From Kitagawia praeruptora (Eukaryota > Streptophyta > Magnoliopsida > Apiales > Apiaceae): a stretch of 64,000 bases of DNA. Each line of letters opens with the position of its first letter. Position 1 is the first letter of the stretch. Positions 1 through 11,604 of the stretch are shown here, one piece after another. Position numbers and translations under genes: made by a program. The notes under the pieces were generated by a model. The model was not told the origin of the DNA. It made no database searches and saw only the letters and a program-made list of their open reading frames with translations. Location: positions 63,344,001 to 63,408,000 of the forward strand of contig CM075350.1 of assembly GCA_037693485.1 (NCBI GenBank), in the 5' to 3' direction.

Positions 1-1467
1 TTGGACCATTCTAAGTCTAATTAATGCTACATTAAATGTGTGTTTAGGGTTTACTTTTAGCCCATATCAATTTGCAATTTTAAATATTTACATCAAAATT
101 GTATTTTGTTGATGTTACGTAAGTAAATTACTATAATTAATTAATTATTACACGATAGAGACATACAAGTTTTAGGACATTACATCGATGATGGACACTA
201 AATTTTTTATGTACATATATAACGTGGCTAAAAAATTATGAATACATAAGAAAGAAATTATTGAACAATCGGAAGGGCAACAAAATTTTTATATATATTT
301 TAACTTCCAAGTTGAAATTTCATAAAACATAGTAATGAACATTTTATAAATTTGAGTGTTTAGCTCAAGTTAGAATTGGATATGAAGATGAATGAAGCAA
401 TTAATAAAGAAAAATGCTACAAAGCCAAATTGATTAATACATGATAATGCAATTAAGGAAACCACTGCTTGTAGTAATTTAACATTTTGTGCATAAAGAA
501 AACATCGATAAACAAAAAAAAAGGATTAATTCACAAATTTGTAGAGACATTTGCATAATTTGATCCAATAAAAGAAGAACATGTTAGATTAGTCAAGAAA
601 TATATATTGCATATATTTTAGGGTTTTTTTTAAAAATATTCAAATTGCAGAATTTTTTTAAAAAATATGGTGTAATCTTTGCAATTTGATTTGCAACCCC
701 AAATGTATTTTTGGTCTACAACTTGGTCTGTAACATTTGCAATCTGGTTTGCAACGTTCGCAACCTGGTCTACAATTTTTAGGTATTATTTTTGAAATAC
801 TTTCAAAAAGTTAGATACTTTTGTAAATATCCCTATATTTTATTTGAATTATAATATTCAAAACAAGTTAATTATCAGGATCGGTCCTACGATAAGGCCA
901 CCAAGACATATGCCTAGGCCACCACAAGGATAAGGGGCACCAAAATTTCTATATATGTTATATATTATATACATTTACATATATTATAATTTTTAATACA
1001 TGTGAAAATAAATATTAAAGAATTTAGCAAAACAATAAAATAAAAAATTTAAAGTCCCAACCAAAATGAATACCTTTGGTTAGACATCCAACTAGTTTAT
1101 AAGTTCCTCGAAATGACAAAATATATAGCTTCTTTAACTATAAAAACAAAGTATTAAAATACTACTAACAAGAGGGTGCTTTTGGTTAGACATGTAAATC
1201 AAGATCAAAATTTTTAATAAAATAAACTTGTATTTTAAGACTCTATATTTATAAATAATTGTCAATTACAAATATGATGAAACAATAATAATCAATAATG
1301 ATCAAATCGTCAAATAAACGACACCAAAAGAATCCCAAAATTGGTCCAAAAAGCCACAATATATGGCACACAAAATCATATAAAATGGTGCAATAATACT
1401 AATAAAGGCTTATCAAAAGTATAATCAATTATGCCACTGATTATTCTAAATCTCAATCATCAATTAG
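1..1467. other. AT-rich intergenic DNA
   Basis: No coding region or RNA gene is recognisable on either strand. Around 637-785 there is a short degenerate repeat built from variants of GCAAYCTGGTYTGCAAC. Around 880-960 the words 'GGTCCTACGATAAGGCCACC' and 'CCTAGGCCACC...GGGGCACCAAAATTT' resemble the terminal part of a degraded hAT-type element, but no matching second end was found, so this is only a suspicion. The rest is low-complexity A/T. Confidence 0.6.
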
Positions 1468-1681
1468 AACACATTAAATGCCCATAAGTATTATATTACC
1501 AATCATCAATTAAATATTAGTAAGTAGAAATTAGATATATCAATCAATTATCATAAAACAAATTACATCAATTGAACACATTAAAAGCCACTAATTAAGC
1601 ATTGTCAATCATCAATTAAATATTAATAACTAGAAATTAACTATAGCAATCAATTATCATAAAACAAAATTAATGATAATA
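1468..1681. repeat. Diverged tandem duplication, period about 107 bp
   Basis: Two successive copies share the words AACACATTAAA, CAATCATCAATTAAATATTA, AGTAGAAATTA/ACTAGAAATTA and CAATCAATTATCATAAAACA in the same order. They begin at 1468 and 1575. Both are AT-rich and non-coding. This looks like an old local duplication; no function is suggested. Confidence 0.7.
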
Positions 1682-2035
1682 AATCGAATCGCCATTAAAG
1701 CCAATGAACTTAAGCTTTCCCGGCAAGCTTTCCCAATATTTAATGATCTACTGCGGAACTTATTCAAATTCCAAGAGCTCGGATCCAATTGGACGTTTTG
1801 CTTCTTCGATTTCAGAATTATTTCATTAAAGAAAGCGAAGGACTTCCCGATAGGAGAAGTCTGAGCGGGATCTTCTTTGATAAATGATCACTATGAGTCG
1901 GACTCAATATAATTTGATTAATCCTTTTTTCTGTACATCTCTTGATTTTTTATTCACCCTTTTTGTTTTGAAATTGAAAGGGGTAGGATTCGTTAATTCG
2001 AAAGATTCGCGGCATGTCAAGCTCTGGTAAGGCAT
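1675..2035 (-). other. Plastid-like insertion (NUPT candidate) with antisense 16S rDNA fragment
   Basis: Bases 2004-2032, read on the minus strand, match the plant plastid 16S rRNA segment around 'CTTACCAGGGCTTGACATG' followed by 'CCGCGAATC' with one visible mismatch (my recollection of a highly conserved rRNA block). The upstream part (about 1675-1960) is less AT-rich than its surroundings and reads like organellar sequence, including a 63-codon open frame at 1673-1864 that I do not recognise. Only the rRNA match is directly supported; the extent of the insertion is a guess. Confidence 0.5.
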
Positions 2036-2525
2036 TATAATTTTGAATTAATTTTTAACTCAATTTTAAAATTTTATAAATATTTCAATAGATATAAAAT
2101 ATGACAACCTTAATGACCCATGCATGTATATGAAATTTAAATCAAAATTTTTGATTTTATCGTATATTGATCTAAATATGTGTTATAATTGAACCATTAT
2201 ATTTTATATTATATATTATATTGATCAACATATTATATAAAAATTCATAGGTATCATACTTTATAGTCGAGTTATAATCTAATTAATCATTTTAAATAAT
2301 TATTGTATTTTTTTAATATTTATGATTCAAAAATTTATATCATTTTTGATTTAATTTTAATGTTAATTATATTATTTTTTATATATAACATAGATCATAT
2401 TTTTAGATACATAATTTTAATTATTTTTCATACATATTTAAATATTTATGTTTCTAGACCAATCATCTATTTAAATCGTTAAAACTCTAATTGGTTGTTC
2501 GACCAAAACTCTCTAATATGATTCA

Positions 2526-4074
2526 TCTATACTATTATATAAAAGCCGAAACATTAAAAGTTTGGTCGGTTGATCAATCGGTCGGTTGATACGGTACCTG
2601 TTGATTTTACTTATTTACCATTACTTAATTATAGATAAAAAAAAGAAGTAAAAAAGCCAAGTTTTGGAAAGAAAAGATTTTAGTTAGAAAAGATAATAGT
2701 CGAAAAAGAAGTAAAAAAGGATAAGATTAAAAATGAGATATTTTAGTTTAAAATTATAGAAAAGATATTACCTTTTAGCTGAAAAAGGTAATCAGTTAGT
2801 TATTAATAATTATAATATTATTAGTTTATTTCATTAAGTAGAACGACCCATGTTATTTTTGAAAAAAAATAGATTTTAGTTGGAAAATGTACAAAAGTAA
2901 TAACTAAAAAAGGTAATTGGTTACTTATTAAGAAATATAAAATAAGTGAATAATAACTAAGTAAGGGTAGCTGAAAAAAAAGTAAAAAAAACAAGTTTGA
3001 AAAAAAAAGATATTTAATTATAAAATATAGAAAAGATATTATTGTAAAAAAGTAATCAGTTAGTTATTAGTAATTATAATATTATTAATTTATTTCATTA
3101 AATCAGACGACCCATTATATTTTATCTAATTAAAATTTCTCATTTTTTAAAAATACTATGAACAATTTTGTTTAATATAATTACTATTAATTAATCGATC
3201 AATTACCTTTTTCAACCAAAATATGTTATCCTTTCTATATTTTCTAACTATAATCCCTCTTTTTCTAGAAATATCACGGGCAACATTAATTTCTCATTTT
3301 CTAAAAAAACTACGAACAATTTTATTTAGTAAAATAACGTAATTAATTAATAATTATTATAAACTAATCAATTACATTTTTCACCTAAAACATGCGGATG
3401 ATATTTTATCTAACTAAAATTTCTCCATTTTAAAAACAGTACAAGCAATTTTTTTTAATATAATTACTTTTAATTAATCGATTAATTACCCTTTTCAACC
3501 AAAATATGTTACCTTTTTTTTTTCTCTAACTAAAATCTCTTTTTTGAGCTAAAACGTATCATCTTTTCTATATTTTCTAACTAAAATTCTTCTTTTTCTA
3601 GAAATATCATGGGTAACATTAATTTCTGATTTTCTAAAAAAACTATGAGCAATTTTATTTAGTAAAGTAACATAATTAAATTATAATTACTATAAACTAA
3701 TCAATTACATTTTCACCTAAAACATGTCACCTTTTAAATTTTCACCTTACCTTTTCTATTTTCTCTAACTAAAATCTCTCCTTTTCCAATTATATCACGT
3801 GCGGTTCTATTTAATAAAATAAAATAATAATATTATAATACTAATAATTAACTGATTACCTTTTTCAACTAAAATCTAATAATAGTATTATAATACTAAT
3901 AATTAACTACAATCCCCCTTTTTTTAAAATATCACGGATAACATTTACATAATTATTATGAAATCATGTCATTGAAAAATTTAAGTCATTCATGTTTTAA
4001 AAAAGTTAATTCAAATTAATGAAAAATATTCATATACTATTAAAAAAATTTCGTGCGTCACACGGGTTTTAAGC
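2526..4074 (+). mobile_element. Non-autonomous Helitron, copy 1
   Basis: The 5' end reads A|TCTATACTATTATATAAAAG, the classic plant Helitron start with TC after a target A at 2525. The 3' end at about 4050-4074 has a degraded hairpin (CGTGCGTCACACG) followed by GGGTTTTAAGCT, the same end as the other two copies in this window. There is no target-site duplication and no coding capacity. The interior is made of diverged repeats of about 200-330 bp with the words 'ATATCACGGGTAACATTAATTTC' (split) and 'AACTAATCAATTACATTTTTC'. It abuts copy 2 head to tail, so the exact 3' base is uncertain. Confidence 0.75.
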
Positions 4075-4640
4075 TACTATTATATAAAAGCCGAAACATT
4101 AAAAGTTTAGTTGGTCGGTACGGTACCTGTTGATAATTAACATATAGCATTAGGTAAGGGTAAATAAGTAAAATTAACAGGTAATTACTAATTATCATAA
4201 TATTATAATAACGTAATTATACGTTATTATAATATTATTACCCTTACTTAATTATCCTTAGTTAATTATGTATAATTACTAATTACTAATGATTAACCAA
4301 TTACCTTTTTTTTTTTAGCTAAAATACGTTACCTTTTCTATATTTTCCAGTAAAACCTTTTCGGGTAGTTTTATTTATGTAAAATAAGATAATAATATTA
4401 TAATAACTAATAACTAATCGATTACGGTTTTCAGCTAAAACGTATCTTCTTTCCTATCTTTTTAAACTAAAATCCATCTTTTTCTAAAAATATCATGTAT
4501 AACACATATATAATTATTATCAGATGATATCATTTAAAACTTTAATCCTACAAAATTCATGTCTTAAATTTTTTTAATACAAATTAAAAAAAATCTATTA
4601 TATTAAAGAACATCCGTGCCTCGCACGGGTTTTAAGTTAG
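4075..4640 (+). mobile_element. Non-autonomous Helitron, copy 2 (tandem, short)
   Basis: Starts with TACTATTATATAAAAGCCG, lacking the first few bases of the family 5' end, and ends with a good 3' hairpin CCGTGCCTCGCACGG at about 4616-4630 followed by GTTTTAAGTTAG and a T at 4641. It is much shorter than copy 1 but shares both termini, so it looks like an internally deleted family member inserted at, or generated together with, the 3' end of copy 1. Confidence 0.7.
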
Positions 4641-5106
4641 TATATTTAAAATTTTATACACATAAAAGTTATGTGATCCAATTATTAATTATATATGATT
4701 TGATAACTAAAATTTACATATTTCTTAAAACCAAATCTTATTTTTTATTTAAATAGTTTCACATCTACATGGAGAGGTATGTAAATAATTTTTTTTCTTT
4801 TTGGACTCTGTTAAATTATGTATAGTTAATTTTTTTCCCTATATCAATTATTTAAAATGATGAAAAAGAATTGTAGAATATGCTCAGTTGATTAAAATAT
4901 TTTTTTATAATTTTATCTATCCAATATTTTAGAAATAACATGAACCAATATTTCAATTACTTTAAAAAAAAGATAAGAGAAAAAGAGAAGAGATGTGGTT
5001 TATCTTATAGGATGTTTGTAAAAAACTCAAAATTAACTGTAGTGTTGAAATATAGCATGCATAAGATCCATTTGGGGCCTTCCTCTAACATCTTAAGATT
5101 TTAGAT
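4641..5106. other. AT-rich spacer without recognisable feature
   Basis: Low-complexity A/T sequence between the tandem Helitrons and the Tat retrotransposon target site. No open frame or structured repeat was seen. Confidence 0.6.
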
Positions 5107-5111
5107 GGACT

Positions 5112-7435
5112 TGTTAACGGAGGAATTTAGATAAACAAATTCGGGGAGGGCTGCTGGAATTGTGGTGGTGGTTGATGGCGGTGATTGGCGCAGGACAATT
5201 AGGGTTAGGGTTTATGATTTGGGGATGGCTGAGATTGTATGATGTGATTATTGCAATTTAGATCGAATGTTGTATTCTCACTTTTTCGCAAAGGTTTGCA
5301 TCGTACCATACAATGTGCCTACGTATCCTAGTTATAGGAATCAAGCCAAACATAGTTCTTGAGGAACAAGCAATCGTAATGGGCTAGTTTCCTTGTTTAA
5401 GAAGCCCATTGAATCGAGGCCACCGCCTTTGACAGTATCGTAATGGATCTAAAAAGCCCAACTATTTACTCGGAGCTTGGTGGTTAAGCTATTGACCCGA
5501 GATTATCGGGGTCAACACCCACCTTGGGCCATAGAGATACAATAGCTATAGAGCAGCCCATTAGACTTGAAAGAGGGCGATGCCATTTATCTTTAGGCGA
5601 GATCCTTAGCCTTAGGCCGAGACCTAACTTATTCACCAGTTGTCATATTCCAGGACCTAGAATCCAGTCCATAACTCATAGTATTCTTCACATAAAGCGT
5701 CTAAGAGAAGATTCCTCTTCCCCTCATTTGTGAGGGCGAGGTCTTTGTCAAGGACGAGATCTTTGTTAAGGACGAGATGCCCTTTCTCCTAGAAAAGCGT
5801 AATGCTATCCTTCCTTGGGCCAAGCCCAACGATTGCAACCTTTTGATAAGTGGATTTTATATCCACTTGGAGCATTCTAAATCGGCTTAAATTGATTGTC
5901 TTGGACTCAAGTTTCTTGTAGTTTTGATGTGTTTTGCTTAGTTGTGCAGATTTACAAGAATGTTGATGAAGGCTGATGCTTCTATCGTTTTTGGAGGATT
6001 AATTGATTAAAATTCGGATTTTCCGGGAAGGCTGCGCAGCTTACACTGTTTTGGCCATATCTGGAGTTCTATAAGTCCGTTTTCAGCGATCTTACTGCCC
6101 ACGCGAAACTTGAGAGATTTTCTACAATATGGGACTGGTCTAGCATGAGCAAGTTGCGCGGGGTAGGAGCAGGAAGCACGACAAGCAGACTGTTGGAAGC
6201 AGTGAAATTACTGTTTTGCCCTTTTCAAGTTCTAATTGTATTTTGGGCAGTTTTTAGCACCTTAATTAAATTCTAATTGTAATAGAAGATAAATTCTTGC
6301 TGGGCAAGAAATCTAGAGCCTATTTAAACACATCCTAGCATTGTAAATCATGAGGAGTTTTATTATTGTAACGTAGCTTAGATCTGCAAGGGAGAAAAGG
6401 AGAGAAGGATTCAACGCTCGTGACAAGCAGCGGATCTAGATCTACTTCATCTTTTGTGTTATTCTGGATTATAGATTTGTTTTCTTAACTCTCTATTTTA
6501 TTAATATTATTGCTTCTTTCTTCCATATCTTGTTTATTATCATGTTTTCATCAAATCCCATGACGATGAACGGTTCAATTATGGGCTAATCGTTGTCATG
6601 GGATTCTAACGGAGTTATCTATGTAGCTTAGTAGTTTGATGCTTTAAAGATTACGTGTGGTGAATTCTTGATATCCTCGTATGGTTGTGTTTCATGTATT
6701 TAGATGCGTCGCGAACATCTAATTTGTTAATCTCTTGCGAAACGAGAGTGGATCTTGAGATTTAGAACTTGCCATGCTAGCATAGGATAGGTTGATGTTT
6801 TAACATCATGATTTGTAGCATCAATAGAGATATTATTCTGCCCTATGTGATCTTAATAGACAACTTGTTCTTCAACCGTTATGTTTTCAAATCTTATATA
6901 GATATAGGGTCTAAGCATAATTGGTGTCTATTCATCTTCTATCTCTTTTGTGGATGTATGTTTAGTTTGGTACTCGTATACTGAGAAGTAGAGTTTACTT
7001 ATTTCGTGTATTGTCTGATCATATATCAAAACCATAACGTGCATTGATTAAAGGCGTCAACTCTAGGTGAAGTAGATAATGAAGTTAGAGTCCCATGTTT
7101 ATTCTCATATAAGTAATTCGATTCAATTCTCATTAGTTAATTTAATTCTTAGTTTAATATTTTGCATCTTAGTTTAAATTAGATAATCAAATCTCAATTT
7201 GTTATTTGTCTTAGCAGTGAGTTAAAACCATACATTGTTGAATAGGTACATCGACTGATTTAAAACCAAAACCAGATCTCTGTGGAACGAACTTGAATTG
7301 TATTACTTGTGATTTCGTGCTTTTGTGTTAACACCTTTCTTCCTGCCATGACCCATGACATGGGCCACTTCCTTTTCCTGGCCCAATTGAGGGCAATACC
7401 TCTTAATTAGGGCGAGGATATTTCTGGGCGTAACA
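5112..7435 (-). repeat. 3' LTR of the Tat element, split by a solo LTR
   Basis: Matches the right LTR (18420-19247) base for base over 5112-5843 and 7334-7435 apart from scattered substitutions. The 1490-bp interruption at 5844-7333 is a solo LTR of another family. The outer end carries TSD GGACT. Just inside the LTR, read on minus, is the purine-rich AACTAGGGGTAGT, the likely polypurine tract. Confidence 0.93.
5844..7333 (+). mobile_element. Solo LTR of the Athila-like 'TGATAAGTGG' family
   Basis: Begins TGATAAGTGGATTTTATATC and ends GTGTTAACA. It is flanked by the 5-bp duplication CCTTT (5839-5843 and 7334-7338), and the uninterrupted target is visible in the right Tat LTR. The first 500 or so bases match the 5' LTR at 61554 and, in reverse, the split LTR at 20454-34134. 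It contains the block ACTGTTTTGGCCATATCTGG and 'TTCAGCGATCTTACTGCCCA' found in every copy here. There is no internal sequence, so this is an LTR-LTR recombination product. Confidence 0.92.
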
Positions 7436-7450
7436 ACTACCCCTAGTTTC
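7436..7450 (-). promoter_or_regulatory. Polypurine tract of the Tat element
   Basis: Read on minus, the bases immediately before the 3' LTR are AAACTAGGGGTAGT, a purine-rich stretch at the position where plus-strand synthesis is primed in LTR retroelements. Confidence 0.6.
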
Positions 7451-8022
7451 TTGCAATATCTTTGTATAAAAAAAACTAATTTCTCGAAGTATTCTTACAG
7501 AATATAAACGAGCCTTCTTCAAAAAATAAAATATAGACGAACCGCTTCTATTAAAATTGTCACGCCTTGATTTCTATTCTCACTCCAATCAAAACATGCC
7601 ACGTGTCCCACGGCAGTTATTACTATATAAACCCCAAACTTTCCTTCTTATTTTTTCTTCTTATTTTCAGAAGCTCACGAAGTGTTGCTTGATTTTTTAT
7701 CTGGAGGGCGAGGTTTGTATTTGCCGTGGGCGAAATCAACATTTTCTCGGATGATTTCTTCTGTGTTTAAAGGCGACTTCTCCTCCAAAAGGTACCGTCC
7801 CTCTAACTCTTGTTTTTATTGTTGATCTACTGTTTATTTATTTTCAATAGATATAAAACTCCCAAAATACCCATACCTTTTAGGATAGATCCCTATATCC
7901 ACATTAGTTTAAAGTACGTCCCTAATTACGGCGAGGACTCTTCTTTTAATTCTCCTCACTTCTTTTCGCTGTTGTTTTGGCCAAATCCTTCTTTAACACA
8001 GTCCTCGCCCTCTCTCTTTCAG

Positions 8023-10454
8023 ATGTCAAGAGAGAACTCGCCACACGATGACAGAATAGCGTCGTCCTCGATAGCCTTGTCTCAATCCATTAATGAAGTT
8101 AACAATTGTTCAAGCCCTATCTTTTCTGAGGACCTTCTTATCGGCGACAACGCTGAAGACCTAGCTAGCACCTATCTCGCCCAGGACCTAGGTGACAAGG
8201 ATGAAGGCGAAGAAGAACTTTATGATCTTTTTACCAATTTTGATCCCCTTATGCCTGGTCCATCTATGTTGGGAAGAGGGCGTGGAAAAGATCTTGTGAG
8301 GTATAAAGAGATGCTTGATGCTCTCCCTAAATCATCTAGCTCCGAAGAGGAACCTGAGGTCGAGAGTATTGATGATGGCGAAGATGTAGAAGAGGATGAC
8401 GCCGATATCGAGGTGGAAGATGGCGAGGAGGTATTATCTGTTTCCCCTGTGAGATATGCAATGGAGGTCCCCTCTCCCCCAAATAACCCATATAAACAAC
8501 CTGTCCGTATTTGCGATACTGACTTAGATTTTGAAGACGATGTCTCCGAACCACTTAAAACAAAAACACAGGTTTGACCAAGGCGTTATCTCTTGTGGTG
8601 GACTCGCCTCCCAAATTTCCTCTGAAGAAATTATATTCCTAATGGAATATTATAATCTGGAAGGGAAATGGTTGAGGCCTCGCTCCTGTATACGTATGCA
8701 TATTTTTAACATCGCCAGACTTCCAATGCCGAGAATGGTTCTCACAAACAAGTTAGTTGAGCTAGGATTCGGATCACCCATGCATCCCTTTCTTCACCAA
8801 ATTATTACCTACTTCAACATCGCCCCTATTCAGTTGTCGCCTAACAGCTATAGGGCGGCAATCGGTTTATACATGATGTACAGAAACAAAGGATATGATG
8901 CCCCGACAATGCAAGAGCTAAGCCATTTCCTTTCTTTGAGACGTTGCGGGAAAGATGTCGGTTCTTATTACCTCGCCTACTGGGTGACCCATAATAGGAA
9001 AGGGTTTCTTACTGGGAATCCCATTAATATGAAGATTTAGAAAGAGGATTATTTTTACAACTTCGATGTCCCAAGAGTGAGAACCCAATTCAACCTTCAC
9101 CCATGTAAGCATCTTGTCTTTTTTACCTTAAATCTCGTACTCTAACAACTGGAACTTCGCACTTTCTTTTCCTCCTCACAAACTTATTTTTGTTATTATT
9201 TCTCTAGACACACCATCCCAGACTAAATTGACAGACGACGCCGCAGCAAGAGCTCTTGCTATCTCCAACTTACCTAGGTTAGAGAAAGACCTCGACCTTT
9301 TAGTGACCCGTGATAATCTTCGGGAGCACGGCTTTTATAACGAAGGCTACGATCAAATCCCATATATTAAATTTAAGAGGGGAACCAAGAGAAGTGCCCA
9401 TAGAAAATAAATTGAAGGAAAACTTTCGGGTAAAGGTAACTCGCCTCTAGAATATATCTCACCCTCTTCTATTGATTGGCATGTGTAACTTATAGAATGC
9501 TCTAACTTACCTCCTTATTTATATGCAGGTCAAATGACGAGACTTCCTTTTGAAAACAACCCTTTTGCAGAGCCAACTCCTTCCGTGGTGGCCAACACAT
9601 CTCGCACTGTGCCATCAACTGTAGTGAATCAAACTCGCCCCACCATTCCTCCTTCGAACGTGGGAGAGAAGCAAAACAAGAAGAGAGAGTTGGTTGATGC
9701 TTCTAAAAATGCTCAAGGTAAAAAACCCAAGTCAACTCCTGCTGAAGAATTGCCCTCAGATTCTGTTGCTACTACCTTTGGTTCAGTTTCTGCCAAACAT
9801 TTTTCTGAACAGGATGTTAAAATCCTAAAGGGGCGAAAAGAAACCGATGAAGAATTTCACTTCAAGATAGGTCTGGGAGATGCTTTCTTTCACGGGGTTA
9901 ATGTTCTCTCCCAAAAGAATGCCACTATCAGGGATCTAGAGCATGCTTCAAAAAAGCTCAAAGGCGAGATCTCTACTCATAATACCCGAATGGGTGAAGT
10001 TCAGAGAAAAGCTACCGAAGATCTGAAGGCTAGTAAGGAAGATATCACCAAATTACAAGCTTCCTTTGAGAATTTTAAACTAGAATCAGCAAAGTCGAGT
10101 AAAGTGCTGTCGGGCGAGAACTCAAAGCTTAAGGACGAGGTGGAAGAACTTAAAGCTGCGGTACGAAAGGCTCAAACCAAAGCCTATACCATTGGCTTTC
10201 TGGATTACCTTCACAACTTTATCGCAGCCGATCCTGATTATGATTGGTCCACATACTTCGCCCCTTCAACCCCTGCTTATATGTTGAAATTTAAAGCTGA
10301 TAATGCCGAGACTATCGCCGTAGCCAAAGAAGAACTTCGCAAGAAAATCGAAGCTGAAACAAAAGCCATGGCTGAGCAGGAGGCCCAGAAGAAAGAACAA
10401 AACAGGGGCGAGAACCCGGATGGAACGTCGCCCTCTGATCTTGTTGCCAGCTGA
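8023..10454 (+). pseudogene. Antisense accessory gene of the Tat element (PF04195-like), spliced, broken
   Basis: This plus-strand gene lies opposite to gag-pol, next to the 3' LTR, where Tat elements carry their antisense ORF. The first exon region starts at ATG 8023 (acidic, Ser/Glu-rich N-terminus). After a frame change in the overlap 8531-8577 it continues to 9104 with a segment resembling the 'putative gypsy type transposon' family PF04195 (hydrophobic stretch with PMHPFLHQIITYF at 8778-8816). Two introns are predicted: 9105-9207 (AT|GTAAGC ... CTCTAG) and 9436-9528 (AAAG|GTAACT ... ATGCAG). Both keep the frame of the next exon. The third exon (9529-10454) encodes a coiled coil and the motif FLDYLHNFIAADPDYDW. 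In-frame stops at 9038-9040 and 9408-9410 make the copy defective. The function of this family is unknown. Confidence 0.72.
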
Positions 10455-10784
10455 CTTAATGATCTATTTATAATCGCACGTACTATAGGAGTGCGGGCCC
10501 TCCTGTAATGGCCTCGCCAGTTGTAACCCTTTCAGAATTGTGATTTGAATCTAACTTTATGGAGTGCGCGCCCTCCTAGTAATGGTGTCGCCTCTGTATT
10601 AACTCTATTTCTTCTGCATATTTATAATGTCTTCTTTAAGTATCAGCAAACGACCTCGCCTAAGGATGCATTCGAAATGAATTCTATTGAATATCTAGAA
10701 CTCGCCCTTCTTTAGGAATCTCGCCTAAAGAAGCATTTGACATGAATTCTAATAAATATATTCCAGTCTAAGATCATACCCACC
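10455..10784. repeat. Spacer with a duplicated 'GGAGTGCG..CCCTCCT' segment
   Basis: Between the stop of the antisense gene and the main tandem array. The segment GGAGTGCGGGCCCTCCTGTA at about 10490 recurs as GGAGTGCGCGCCCTCCTAGTA at 10561, and a second word (ATGAATTCTAWTRAATAT) recurs near 10676 and 10742. Both repeats contain short inverted GGAG/CTCC pairs like those in the array that follows. Confidence 0.6.
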
Positions 10785-11450
10785 ATGTCTTCTCGAGGAT
10801 ATCCCCCTCCAAGGGAGTCATTTTCTTCAGAATTTAATAAATTCGGGATACCCTCCTCAAAGGAGGTCGTTCCCCAAATCAAAAATACCCTCCTCACAGG
10901 AGGTGGATTTTCCCAAGATCATACCTTGATGAGGTACCAGAAGTACGGACATCCCCCCCGGAAGTACGGTTTTTGCAAGGATTTCATAATTCGGGATACT
11001 CTCCTCAAAGGAGGTCGCTCCCCATATCAGAAATACCCTCCTCACAGGAGGTGGATTTTCCAAAGATCGTACCTTGATGAGGTGCCGGAAGTACGGACAT
11101 CCCCCCCGAAAGTATAGTTTTTGCAAGGATTTTATAATTCGGGATACCCTCCTCAAAGGAGGTCGCTCCCCATATCAGAAATACCCTCATCACAGGAGGT
11201 GGATTTTCCGAAGATCGTACCTTGATGAGGTGCCGGAAGTACGGACATCCCCCCGGAAGTACGGTTTTTGCAAGGATTTTATAATTCCGGATACCCTCCT
11301 CAAAGGAGGTCGCTCCCCATATCAGAAATATCCTCTTCAAAGGAGGTGGATTTTTCGAAGATATCTTCATTTTTACTAAGACTCTCCTTAGAGGAGATCA
11401 TCCTTTTTCATATTCCACGAAGACCCTCCTTAGAGGAGGTCATCTATGGC
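10785..11450. repeat. 148-bp tandem array with CCTCCT-AGGAGG hairpin motifs
   Basis: The word GGGATACCCTCCTCAAAGG recurs (with one or two changes) at 10845, 10993, 11141 and 11288, giving periods of 148, 148 and 147 bp. Each unit also contains CCTCCTCACAGGAGG, 'CTTGATGAGGTRCCRGAAGT' and GGACATCCCCCC. Every unit therefore has two short self-complementary CCTCCT...AGGAGG motifs, and further single motifs follow to about 11440. The array sits in the 3' untranslated zone between pol (minus) and the antisense gene (plus). Tat elements are known to carry variable tandem repeats at this position. Open frames seen here on both strands are repeat artefacts. Confidence 0.9.
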
Positions 11451-11604
11451 AGAAATTCAACAGAAAATAGAAGAAAAACCAGCATGTTTTATTCATAAAT
11501 ATATAAATCCTGGCTAGGGAAGAGTACATGCACTACCCCCTAGACTTTCATGAAAACAATAATTAAAGGAAAGTATAACAAAAGTAGAAAATACATTACT
11601 GATA

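Noticed and set aside
880..1010. hAT element near 0.9 kb
   Set aside because: The words resemble a hAT terminus but neither a second end nor an 8-bp duplication could be found.
1673..1864. 63-codon open frame as a gene
   Set aside because: No domain, no promoter; lies in a probable organelle-derived stretch and may be a fragment of non-nuclear sequence.
10785..11498. Overlapping open frames on both strands with repeated peptide blocks
   Set aside because: Artefacts of the 148-bp tandem repeat; codon choice and composition follow the repeat, not a protein.
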